DNA from: an uncultured Bacteroidales bacterium
GTDB lineage: Bacteria; Bacteroidota; Bacteroidia; Bacteroidales; FEN-979
NCBI GenBank assembly: GCA_903928285.1
Contig: CAIYQH010000608.1
Span: 1-5,604, forward strand
Length of the DNA stretch: 5,604 bases
Reading direction: 5' to 3'
The position numbers and the translations under genes are program-made. Positions 1 through 5,604 of the stretch are shown here, one piece after another; positions within the stretch are counted from its first letter, which is position 1; each line of letters begins with the position of its first letter. The notes under the pieces were generated by a model, which worked only from the letters and a program-made list of their open reading frames with translations, was not told where the DNA came from and did no database searches.

Positions 1-57
1 AAGGGTTGTTTGTGAATAATTAGTCAGAAATATATTTTACTTGCATCATCTTTTTTA

Positions 58-66
58 TAATTTTGC
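58..66 (+). promoter_or_regulatory. candidate Bacteroidota -7 element, plus strand
   Basis: TAATTTTGC fits the Bacteroidota -7 consensus TAnnTTTG followed by C. Possible upstream elements are TTTTAC at 35-40 (17-base spacing, normal) or TTG at 41-43 (14-base spacing, short). No plus-strand gene follows in the window, so it would drive either a non-coding transcript or nothing. The region is AT-rich and chance matches are likely. Confidence 0.25.
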
Positions 67-76
67 ACCATAACAA

Positions 77-85
77 GCAAATGTA
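77..85 (-). promoter_or_regulatory. candidate Bacteroidota -7 element, minus strand
   Basis: Read on the minus strand this is TACATTTGC, a full match to TAnnTTTG plus C. It points left, out of the window, in the same direction as all genes here, so it could start transcription of a gene beyond position 1. No clear TTG is seen at the expected 17-23 bases upstream, which weakens the call. It lies 11 bases from the oppositely oriented motif at 58-66. Confidence 0.3.
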
Positions 86-364
86 TAATAATTTTCCACC
101 TTGAACCGGTTGTATTTCATCGAATGATAGTTGTCCACATGGGTAAAAAAACCGGGAACGAGGTGCAGGGCATGCACGATGGGAAAATATAAAAGAAATG
201 TTCTATGCAAAAATTAAACTGTAAGTCTGCGACAGGATAATTTTCGGGAGGCACAAAACATCGGGAGAAACCTATTCATCCGGCAGTATCCTGGTTATCT
301 GTTCCTGATCAGAGAATTCTAAAGCAATAAACCAACCGCCTTAAAATCTAACAGGAATCAGAAT

Positions 365-384
365 TGTGCACCTCCCGGTGCATA
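365..384 (-). other. hairpin with GNRA-type loop in the 3' region of the receiver gene
   Basis: On the minus strand TGCACC (382-377) and GGTGCA (372-367) form a 6-bp stem closed by a GGGA loop, which fits the stable GNRA tetraloop class. It lies about 70 bases after the stop codon of the receiver gene. There is no T-run after it, so it is not a standard intrinsic terminator; it could protect or process a 3' end, or be chance. Confidence 0.25.
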
Positions 385-451
385 GGACACCGTGTGAAAA
401 TAGAACGACATAATACCAAACCTCCGCCTATGTTTTGGCAACCACCCCCAT

Positions 452-904
452 CTACAAGACGATTTTTGGAGGTTCATTCAATATAAGCCAGTACATCCCC
501 AGTTCTGATATTACTTTGATAAACATTTCTAAATCAGCAGGTTTTACTACATAACTGTTGGCGCCAAGCTCGTAGGCTCTGCTGATATCGGGTTCTTCCC
601 TGGAAGAAGATACAACGACCACCGGCAGTTTTCGCGTCACCTCGTTTGCACGGATATCCTTTAAAATTTCAAAACCATTCACCCCGGGAAGATGAAGATC
701 AAGAAATATCACCCTTGGGAATGCGATGCTGATCCGGTCGGCATACCTGCCGCGGTGAAACAGGAAGTCAAGGGCATCTGCGCCGTCATTGATCACTTCG
801 ACATGGTTTACCAGGTGGTTACGGGTGAGCGCACGCAATGCCAGGGCCGCATCATCGGGGTTATTCTCAATCAGCAGAATTTCAATTGGAGAATAATTTT
901 CCAT
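452..904 (-). CDS. single-domain response regulator, Rcp1/CheY-like receiver
   Basis: A 150-residue protein consisting only of a receiver (REC) domain, cytosolic, expected to take a phosphoryl group from a histidine kinase and act by protein contact, since no output domain follows. Visible landmarks are the phosphoacceptor D69 in FLDLHLPGVNG, the Ser/Thr switch position S99 in VVVVSSS, and the invariant lysine K121 in YVVKP. The C-terminal LGMYWLILNEPP is characteristic of the Rcp1 group (the partner of cyanobacterial phytochrome kinase Cph1, with many homologues beside bacterial PAS kinases). The usual acidic pair E-D in the first loop reads E13-N14, so one metal-binding acid is replaced. 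The start is ATG with no Shine-Dalgarno sequence. The gene lies 60 bases after the stand-alone PAS gene and is probably co-transcribed with it. The family is very secure; the partner kinase is unknown, though the kinase at 2363-4669 is a candidate. Confidence 0.95.
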   Translation of the reverse strand: MENYSPIEILLIENNPDDAALALRALTRNHLVNHVEVINDGADALDFLFHRGRYADRISIAFPRVIFLDLHLPGVNGFEILKDIRANEVTRKLPVVVVSSSREEPDISRAYELGANSYVVKPADLEMFIKVISELGMYWLILNEPPKIVL

Positions 905-964
905 GGTATCAGGTTAGAGGTTGAGTTTAAAATACAAAGGGAATCTTCTCATGGGCTCCGGATT

Positions 965-1384
965 TCATACTTTATCGGGCGACATCTCCTGTAATATCCC
1001 GAATAGCCTGATAACCGAACCCTCGTCGTCTGTTTCAGGTTCCAAATGTACCTCAAAGGATGTGACGGAATCAGCCCTTTCCTGGTGTCTGAATTCCAAA
1101 AACCCGATATTCCCTTCCTGGCTGACCTCCTCAAAAAATAATCTGAAATTGCGTTGATCGGCAGGCAGAACCCAGTCAACCAGATTTTCCATGGAAGGAG
1201 GGGGCGTTTCATTATCAAAGCCGGTGATACGGTACATTCCGGGCGACCAGTAACTCCATCCTGAAAGAAGGTCAACTTCAAAAAAGCCGAAGTTGGCAAG
1301 CGATTCCGCACGCATATACCTGGAATCACGGATATCGCGTGAATGGCAGGAGTTTTTCTGACAAGTATTTCTTTGTGTTTCCAT
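965..1384 (-). CDS. stand-alone PAS domain protein
   Basis: A 139-residue protein that is nearly all one PAS domain of the PAS_3 type. From about residue 26, AESLANFGFFEVDLLSG followed by YWSPGMYRITGF matches the typical opening of these domains, and FGILQEMS near residues 128-135 is the usual closing PAC strand. PAS domains sense small ligands, redox state or light, or mediate dimerisation; no cofactor-binding residue can be named here. Normally this domain sits in a kinase, but here a TGA stop follows directly and the DNA after it does not continue into a coiled coil or kinase in any frame. The ATG at 1384 is preferred; a TTG at 1426 would add 14 residues (MNDVW...) and has a G-rich stretch upstream, so it remains possible. 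No signal peptide or membrane helix is seen. The next gene is the Rcp1-like receiver. The protein may be an accessory sensor, or a relic of a longer kinase. Confidence 0.8.
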   Translation of the reverse strand: METQRNTCQKNSCHSRDIRDSRYMRAESLANFGFFEVDLLSGWSYWSPGMYRITGFDNETPPPSMENLVDWVLPADQRNFRLFFEEVSQEGNIGFLEFRHQERADSVTSFEVHLEPETDDEGSVIRLFGILQEMSPDKV

Positions 1385-1641
1385 AGGATTAATAACTAAA
1401 TGATCTGCCGGCCAGACATCGTTCAATAACCGCCCCCGGTCTTACAGCGAGGTTTTTTCCCGGTTCCCGTGTTTCTGACCCGGGTCCCGCGGATATGTGC
1501 AGCGGAATCGTTGAATTGATGATCGGGATCCCGGCCATAGGAAAGACCGTTGTCAGCCATGCAGAAAAGGATGACCTTAAGGTAACATGTCTTAGAACGA
1601 CCACAATGGATATGTTGATTGGAATGTTATCATGCATATCC

Positions 1642-1649
1642 TAAAGATA
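1642..1649 (-). promoter_or_regulatory. weak candidate -7 element upstream of the PAS-receiver pair
   Basis: TATCTTTA on the minus strand matches seven of eight positions of TAnnTTTG. The -33 region at normal spacing has no TTG, only a GTTT-like stretch slightly too close. If used, it would give the PAS gene a leader of about 250 bases and start almost exactly at the ATG at 1637 of the unassigned 82-codon frame. Confidence 0.2.
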
Positions 1650-1693
1650 CAGTCAAATGAGAAGAAACCGTTGTAGGGGAAGTTTGATAAATT

Positions 1694-1708
1694 GGGTAGG
1701 GGATACCC
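1694..1708 (-). terminator. weak hairpin after the LuxR-type regulator
   Basis: GGGTA-TCCCC-TACCC on the minus strand forms a 5-bp stem starting two bases after the regulator's stop codon, followed by AATTTAT rather than a clean T-run. It might cause partial termination between the two-component operon and the PAS-receiver pair, but is too short to call firmly. Confidence 0.2.
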
Positions 1709-1709
1709 T

Positions 1710-2360
1710 TTATATTTTGGTTACCCCATACTGGATGGCAAATTTGACAAGGGCAGGGATGTCCTTTATTCCGAGTTTCTGCATCAGTCGTGACCGGTAG
1801 GTTTCAACGGTTTTACCTGAAAGGAAAAGCAGATCGGCAATTTCCTGTGAAGATAATCCTTCGACCACCATTTGAAGTACCTCCATCTCCCTGGGGCTGA
1901 GACTTTCGAGAGGACCGATACCATTCATGCCATTGCGCTGGTGGATATACCCGTCAATCAGGATGTCGTCGACCTTGCGCGAGAGGTATCGCTTGCCACG
2001 GCTGCTTGCGCGAATGGCCTCGATGACCTCGGCGCCGGCTGATTCCTTCAGAAGGTAACCGGTCGCCCCGGCTCTTAAGGCACGGTAAATGTCCTCCAGT
2101 GTTGACTGCATGGAGAGGATCACGATAGCCATCGTGGGGAATTCTTCATGGAGGCGTTCGGTTGCGGCGATGCCGTTCATTACCGGCATGGCAATATCCA
2201 TCAGCACCACCTCCGGTTTCAACTGACGTGCAAGGTGGACCGCTTCGAGTCCGTTTTTAGCTTCTGCCACGATTGACGCTACTCCTGAGGATTCCATGAT
2301 AAGGCGGAGCCCTTCGCGTACAATGGTGTGATCATCTGCAATAATTACTGAAATAGCCAT
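1710..2360 (-). CDS. NarL/LuxR-family response regulator
   Basis: A 216-residue DNA-binding response regulator of normal length for the NarL/FixJ group. The N-terminal receiver domain (about 1-120) has the acidic pair D9-D10 in IIADDHTIVREGL, phosphoacceptor D55 in VLMDIAMPVMNG, switch residue S83 and lysine K105 in GYLLKE, so all catalytic positions are intact. A linker (about 121-150) leads to a LuxR-type helix-turn-helix: LSPREMEVLQMVVEGLSSQEIA from residue 154 and the recognition helix region SGKTVETYRSRLMQKLGI at about 181-198. Phosphorylation by the kinase encoded just upstream should promote dimerisation and binding to target promoters; the targets are unknown. The ATG is two bases past the kinase stop codon, so the two are surely one operon and probably translationally coupled. 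Function class is secure; the name of a specific ortholog is not. Confidence 0.96.
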   Translation of the reverse strand: MAISVIIADDHTIVREGLRLIMESSGVASIVAEAKNGLEAVHLARQLKPEVVLMDIAMPVMNGIAATERLHEEFPTMAIVILSMQSTLEDIYRALRAGATGYLLKESAGAEVIEAIRASSRGKRYLSRKVDDILIDGYIHQRNGMNGIGPLESLSPREMEVLQMVVEGLSSQEIADLLFLSGKTVETYRSRLMQKLGIKDIPALVKFAIQYGVTKI

Positions 2361-2362
2361 TA

Positions 2363-4669
2363 TCAGCGGGTTATCTGAACAGTTATCGTGGTTCCAAGTC
2401 CGGGGGAAGAGGTTATGTTGAAGATGCCACCGGCTGCCTTGCTGCGTTCCTTCATGACAGTCATCCCCAGGGTGGGTTTTTCTTTTTGAGTCAATAAACC
2501 AGGATCAAAACCGACCCCGTCATCGGCAATTTCCAGCAATACCTCCTGCTCCGATTCCACCAGGCTGATCCTTGCTTTTAACGCCCGGGAATGTTTGGCA
2601 ATATTGGTAAAGGCCTCCTGTACGATCCGGAACATGGCATACTCAATTCGGGGGGGGAGAGAAAATACAAGGTCGTGTCCCTGTACAATGACCTGTGTAC
2701 CTGTCCTGTCTGAAAATTGTGTGGCGTACCATTGGATTGCGGCATAGAGGCCGTAATCTTCAAGCACCGCAGGACGCAGTTCCGCCATAATGTCACGGGT
2801 CCGTGCAATGGTATCTTCGAGAATCATGATCGAATCATCGAGAAAATTAACAAGTTTTGGGTTGGTTCCTGCAAGCAGCTGTGATTTTACATAGTTCATA
2901 TTGATAACCAGGGCGGTAAGGTTCTGTCCCACCTGGTCGTGCAGTTCAATGGCTGCTTTCCGCCGGATATCCTCTTCCATCTCTGTCAACCGTGTCAGGG
3001 TATCCCGGAGGTCCCTCTGGGAGGCATCCAGATCCATTTCGATCTGCTTTTGACGGGTAATGTCTGTGGTAACAACGACCGCCCCCAGGTTTGCAACAGA
3101 AACCGGGGCTGCATTAACATTGACCCACCTGGTTTTCCCGTTTTCAAGCATGATGCCGATCTCTTTATCATGGACCGCAATTTTTTCACGGATGGCGCTC
3201 ATGACAGGCCACTCCTCCTGTAAAACAGGCAGACCATTGTTGTTAATGAAATTTCGTCCGCTATGGCTGCCATCCAGCAGGGCATCCTCTGAAACAGAGA
3301 GTATTTTCTCCAGGGCATGGTTCACCTGAACGATTCTGCTGTCAGCATCGTGAAACGAGACCCCCACCGGCAGCAATTCAAAAAGCAAGTTTAATTTTTC
3401 TTCATTCAGCCTGATAGCCTCATCAGCCTCCTTACGCTTCGTAACATTCTCCATTACGGTGACAAACTCGTCGTTTCCCAATGTATAAATAGAGATTGAA
3501 AACCACGATTTCAGGGCAGGTGAAAAGGTTTCAAACCTTGCCTGCCTCGATGAACCGGCAACCTCGCTATACCGTTCAAAAATATCAACATTGTCTTCTT
3601 GGATATTGTGAACGACATCACTTGCCCTTTTCCCGATCACATCAGTGAGTCCGGTCATTTTTTTAAATGCATCGTTGACATCCAGGTAAATGTAATCATA
3701 GGGTTTGCCATCTTTAAACAGCATTTTATGGTTGGCATAACCCTCAGCCATATGATCAAACAATCCCCGGTAGTGTTCCTCGCTTTTCAATAGTGCTTGA
3801 TGGCTTTCCTTCACTAATTGTTCCGACATGTTGAGCCACCTGCCCGAGAGGATGATCAGAGTAACCGGCACGATAACATCGATAATGGCGGTTAAAGCCA
3901 ACCCTGAAGCAGTATTGAAAACACCGGCGCGTTCACCGGTCACTACCAGGTACCCGGCAATTAAAGGGACGCCTATCGAGGCCAAGAAAAAAGGCCAGGC
4001 GAGTTTGGTGCCGTTTCCGCCACCATAAAGAACAGAAAAGATGCCTCGTTCGGGATAGCATGTAAAAATGCCGATTGCCAGGAAAAAGAACAGGGCGGCC
4101 GAGGATAGGGTCTTGGTTGAAAAAGGGCCAATACAACACGGCTGTCCGGTAGTGTAAAGATATCCCACCACGACAATCCAGGAGATAAAACCTGTCAGCA
4201 ACGCAGAAACCTGGGCAACCCGGAAATGGAACATCCGGGAAGAATGGATATAAAAAAGGGAAATGCCCGAAAGGAAAAAATTCAGGGCGTCTGAGAGGGT
4301 CATGTGGCCGTCAAAAAAACCGGTCCTGTTATACCTGTCCCTGATTAAAAATTCATTGAACCCGATATTTTTATGGAAAAGGTATTCCATAAGGGTCAGC
4401 ATCCCGACGAGGATAAGCGCCAGGGCCGGGAGGCTCACCAGATACAGCCTGGTCCTGCCCTTTGTCAATCCCGGTGAAAGCACCGCAATACCAGCGAAAA
4501 AGAAACAGACCGATGTATTGACCATCATCGGATCCAGGCCCGGAATAATGGATTTCAGTATCTCATTATCCAGGAACCAGCCTGCACTGACCACAAACCC
4601 GGTGAGGGAAATGATGGACCCTGTGAACCATGTGAAAATTACCGGAAAGACCTTCCCTTGTAAATTCAT
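2363..4669 (-). CDS. membrane PAS-PAS sensor histidine kinase, HisKA_3 (NarX/DesK-like) type
   Basis: A 768-residue inner-membrane sensor kinase. Residues 1-280 hold about eight hydrophobic helices (near 8-30, 48-65, 74-96, 128-141, 151-173, 186-204, 224-243, 256-275), an unassigned integral membrane sensor region; an even number leaves both ends in the cytosol. A short coil leads to PAS1 (about 298-412, ending ENVTKRKEADEAI) and PAS2 (about 424-542, ending TTDITRQKQIE). The HisKA_3 dimerisation domain follows, with phosphoacceptor H577 in IELHDQVGQNL. The ATPase domain has N-box EAFTN (685-689), D717-G718-V719-G720 in ADDGVGFD, TLGM (733-736) and PGLGT (756-760). It should autophosphorylate and pass the phosphate to the NarL-type regulator two bases downstream. 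The ATG at 4669 is the only possible start, since an in-frame TAA lies upstream with no other start between. A run of eight C lies in codons for L671-R674. The signal sensed is unknown. Confidence 0.95.
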   Translation of the reverse strand: MNLQGKVFPVIFTWFTGSIISLTGFVVSAGWFLDNEILKSIIPGLDPMMVNTSVCFFFAGIAVLSPGLTKGRTRLYLVSLPALALILVGMLTLMEYLFHKNIGFNEFLIRDRYNRTGFFDGHMTLSDALNFFLSGISLFYIHSSRMFHFRVAQVSALLTGFISWIVVVGYLYTTGQPCCIGPFSTKTLSSAALFFFLAIGIFTCYPERGIFSVLYGGGNGTKLAWPFFLASIGVPLIAGYLVVTGERAGVFNTASGLALTAIIDVIVPVTLIILSGRWLNMSEQLVKESHQALLKSEEHYRGLFDHMAEGYANHKMLFKDGKPYDYIYLDVNDAFKKMTGLTDVIGKRASDVVHNIQEDNVDIFERYSEVAGSSRQARFETFSPALKSWFSISIYTLGNDEFVTVMENVTKRKEADEAIRLNEEKLNLLFELLPVGVSFHDADSRIVQVNHALEKILSVSEDALLDGSHSGRNFINNNGLPVLQEEWPVMSAIREKIAVHDKEIGIMLENGKTRWVNVNAAPVSVANLGAVVVTTDITRQKQIEMDLDASQRDLRDTLTRLTEMEEDIRRKAAIELHDQVGQNLTALVINMNYVKSQLLAGTNPKLVNFLDDSIMILEDTIARTRDIMAELRPAVLEDYGLYAAIQWYATQFSDRTGTQVIVQGHDLVFSLPPRIEYAMFRIVQEAFTNIAKHSRALKARISLVESEQEVLLEIADDGVGFDPGLLTQKEKPTLGMTVMKERSKAAGGIFNITSSPGLGTTITVQITR

Positions 4670-4712
4670 AACAGCCGGAGTATCTTGAGATGAAAGTTTC
4701 CCTGCGACCCAA

Positions 4713-4743
4713 TAAAATTACAAAAACAAATATGGATTTCCAA
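4713..4743 (-). promoter_or_regulatory. Bacteroidota-type promoter of the kinase-regulator operon
   Basis: On the minus strand, TTG (4743-4741) is followed after exactly 20 bases by TAATTTTA (4720-4713), which matches seven of eight positions of the Bacteroidota -7 consensus TAnnTTTG at normal spacing. Transcription would start near 4706 and leave a leader of roughly 35-40 bases before the kinase ATG. It lies downstream of the helicase terminator, where a new promoter is needed. Confidence 0.55.
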
Positions 4744-4803
4744 CAGGATATGGAATCTGGTAATGCGATTTCGTATGGACGATGAACCCCTTGAAATACA
4801 ATG

Positions 4804-4830
4804 CCATAACAGGTAATTATTTTGTTATGG
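4804..4830. repeat. inverted repeat between helicase terminator and kinase promoter
   Basis: CCATAACA (4804-4811) and TGTTATGG (4823-4830) are perfect 8-bp inverted arms around an 11-base AT-rich centre. The site lies about 60 bases upstream of the kinase operon's proposed -33 element. It could be a dimeric regulator's binding site or a hairpin; the absence of a T-run on either side argues against a terminator. Confidence 0.3.
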
Positions 4831-4880
4831 AGCTACGGGTAGCCGGTAAGGCCAATTATACTGACGTCATTAAATACAAA

Positions 4881-4926
4881 AACCGTGTATGAATTTCCAT
4901 GTTACTGTGGAAAATCATACACGGTT
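4881..4926 (-). terminator. Rho-independent terminator of the helicase gene
   Basis: Arms 4881-4899 and 4908-4926 form a 19-bp stem with a single mismatch around an 8-base loop. On the minus strand the stem begins 19 bases after the helicase stop codon and runs into TTTTT (stem-closing TT plus three more), then GTATTT. On the plus strand it is followed by GTAAGG, so it acts for leftward transcription only. It separates the helicase from the kinase operon. Confidence 0.88.
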
Positions 4927-4945
4927 GTAAGGAGAATCGGGACCT

Positions 4946-5604
4946 TTAATTTATAGCGAAGGGATGCGAGGTAACTACATCTATATTCTTATGGATAAGT
5001 TTATGGATGTTTCTCAGGTAGGCTTTTTCGTCGGCTGAACAAAATGATAATGCTGCTCCGCTTTCGCCGGCCCTTCCGGTACGTCCGATGCGGTGTACAT
5101 AGGTCTCCGCCTGCTCGGGAATCTCATAGTTGATCACATGCGTCAGTTTGTCGACATCGATACCCCGTGAAGCGACATCGGTAGCAACCAGCACGCGGAT
5201 ACTGCGGCTTTTGAAGTCCTTCAGCGCCTTATCCCGTGCGCTCTGTGATTTGTTCCCGTGAATGGCCTGTGCTTTGATGCCGTTGCGCATCAGGTCTTTG
5301 ACAACCTTGTCGGCGCCATGCTTGGTGCGGGTAAAAATGAGCACATGCTCCACAGCATCATTTTTCAGGACATGGGTGAGGAGTAGCTTCTTGTTCTCCT
5401 TTTTTACGTGGTAAACCGATTGCGACACCAGGATAGGAGGCATGGCATCCGGCGAAAGATTAAGCTGAACAGGGTTGTGCAGCAGTGATGCAGCCAGTTT
5501 CCTGATCTCATCCGGGGCGGTTGCAGAAAACAGCAACGTTTGCCTTTTCGCCGGCAGTTTCGCTGTGATTTTCCTGATATCGTTGATAAAGCCCATATCC
5601 AGCA
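4946..5604 (-). CDS. DEAD-box ATP-dependent RNA helicase, RhlE-like, C-terminal part
   Basis: The C-terminal ~218 residues of a DEAD-box RNA helicase; the gene continues past the right edge. The frame stays open upstream of the ATG at 5596 and reads LDMGF, the segment that directly follows the DEAD motif (DEADRMLDMGF in this family), so that ATG is internal. Counting from that Met, motif III SAT is at 24-26, motif IV LIFTR at 86-90, motif V VATDVASRGID at 137-147 and motif VI HRIGRTGR at 168-175. These form the second RecA-like domain that couples ATP hydrolysis to unwinding of short RNA duplexes, in ribosome assembly or mRNA turnover. The GFINDI and LLFSATAPDEI wording resembles RhlE more than DbpA, CsdA or SrmB. 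The protein ends soon after the core (HPFAIN), without a basic tail. A strong terminator follows, so it is not part of the kinase operon. The missing half holds motifs Q, I and II. Confidence 0.93.
   Translation of the reverse strand, partial: LDMGFINDIRKITAKLPAKRQTLLFSATAPDEIRKLAASLLHNPVQLNLSPDAMPPILVSQSVYHVKKENKKLLLTHVLKNDAVEHVLIFTRTKHGADKVVKDLMRNGIKAQAIHGNKSQSARDKALKDFKSRSIRVLVATDVASRGIDVDKLTHVINYEIPEQAETYVHRIGRTGRAGESGAALSFCSADEKAYLRNIHKLIHKNIDVVTSHPFAIN

Larger units (their letters stand above)
1..451. other. gene-free stretch downstream of the Rcp1-like gene
   Basis: I find no credible coding region here on either strand: the start codons present lead to stops within a few dozen codons and none of the short peptides is recognisable. 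The first ~120 bases are AT-rich and carry two promoter-like motifs, described separately. The rest contains short GTGCA-type inverted repeats (163-177 and 365-384) and is probably the 3' untranslated region of the receiver gene plus the upstream region of a gene beyond the left edge. No known riboswitch or small RNA could be recognised. Confidence 0.6.
1385..1709. other. intergenic or leader region, open in a frame on both strands
   Basis: This stretch separates the LuxR-type regulator from the PAS gene. A minus-strand frame from ATG at 1637 runs 82 codons to 1389, into the start of the PAS gene. A plus-strand frame is open from 1396 to a TAA ending at 1643, with ATG at 1495 giving 49 codons that include GIPAIGKT, a formal match to the Walker A pattern GxxxxGK[ST]. 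I recognise neither product. Small GC palindromes (GACCCGGGTC at 1477-1486, CGGGATCCCG at 1524-1533) and a near-direct repeat at 1459-1469 and 1479-1489 are present. It may be a long leader of the PAS gene, a small unrecognised gene, or a decayed gene. Confidence 0.35.

Noticed and set aside
279..298. Minus-strand ACCAGGATACTGCC resembling the B12 box at the end of cobalamin riboswitches
   Set aside because: It lacks one base of the box and the other conserved riboswitch elements (GCCACTG-type and GGTGAAA-like segments) are not found in the 200 bases before it; no B12-related gene follows.
692..1157. Plus-strand open frames of 100 and 78 codons
   Set aside because: They are antisense to the receiver and PAS genes, which have clear family motifs, and the plus-strand peptides resemble nothing known.
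949..1329. A 126-codon minus-strand frame overlapping the PAS gene
   Set aside because: It is an out-of-frame reading of the PAS gene, whose own frame has a full PAS pattern.
3900..4200. Short frames on both strands within the kinase membrane region
   Set aside because: They are explained as shadows of the hydrophobic coding sequence; no break in the kinase frame is present.
4263..4688. A 141-codon plus-strand frame opposite the start of the kinase gene
   Set aside because: Rich in basic residues with no recognisable domain, and antisense to the membrane helices of a secure gene.
5594..5596. ATG of MGFINDI as the start of the helicase
   Set aside because: The frame continues upstream as L-D to the window edge and this Met belongs to the conserved LDMGF segment after the DEAD motif, so the gene is cut by the window.

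Overview
The window looks like a chromosomal segment of a bacterium, most likely a member of the Bacteroidota. The lineage call rests on promoter-like sites of the TAnnTTTG type with an upstream TTG, on the near absence of Shine-Dalgarno sequences before the starts, and on the gene types (a Rcp1-type receiver protein, a HisKA_3 kinase with a NarL-type regulator, and a RhlE-type helicase). It is an inference; no marker gene is present.

Every gene I can support lies on the minus strand, so transcription runs from right to left. Positions 4946-5604 hold the C-terminal part of a RhlE-like DEAD-box RNA helicase whose start lies beyond the right edge. It is closed by a strong Rho-independent terminator at 4881-4926. 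A 276-base gap follows, with an inverted repeat and a good Bacteroidota-type promoter at 4713-4743. Next comes a two-gene operon: a 768-residue membrane histidine kinase (eight predicted membrane helices, two PAS domains, HisKA_3, HATPase) and, two bases later, a NarL/LuxR-type DNA-binding response regulator. These are almost certainly a cognate two-component system.

About 325 bases of leader or intergenic DNA follow, rich in small GC palindromes and open in a frame on both strands. Then come two small signalling genes: a stand-alone PAS protein (139 residues) and, 60 bases later, a single-domain Rcp1-like receiver protein (150 residues). Neither carries a kinase or DNA-binding domain, so they may work as accessory parts of the adjacent kinase system or with a kinase elsewhere. 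The left 451 bases hold no supported gene, but do contain two oppositely oriented promoter-like motifs and a small hairpin with a GNRA loop.

The picture is a compact signal-transduction cluster beside an unrelated helicase gene. I see no CRISPR array, transposase, tRNA, rRNA or phage gene. The points most worth checking are the E-N (not E-D) metal site of the receiver protein, the PAS/receiver pair without a kinase, the 8-C run inside the kinase gene, and the dual-strand open stretch at about 1396-1643.
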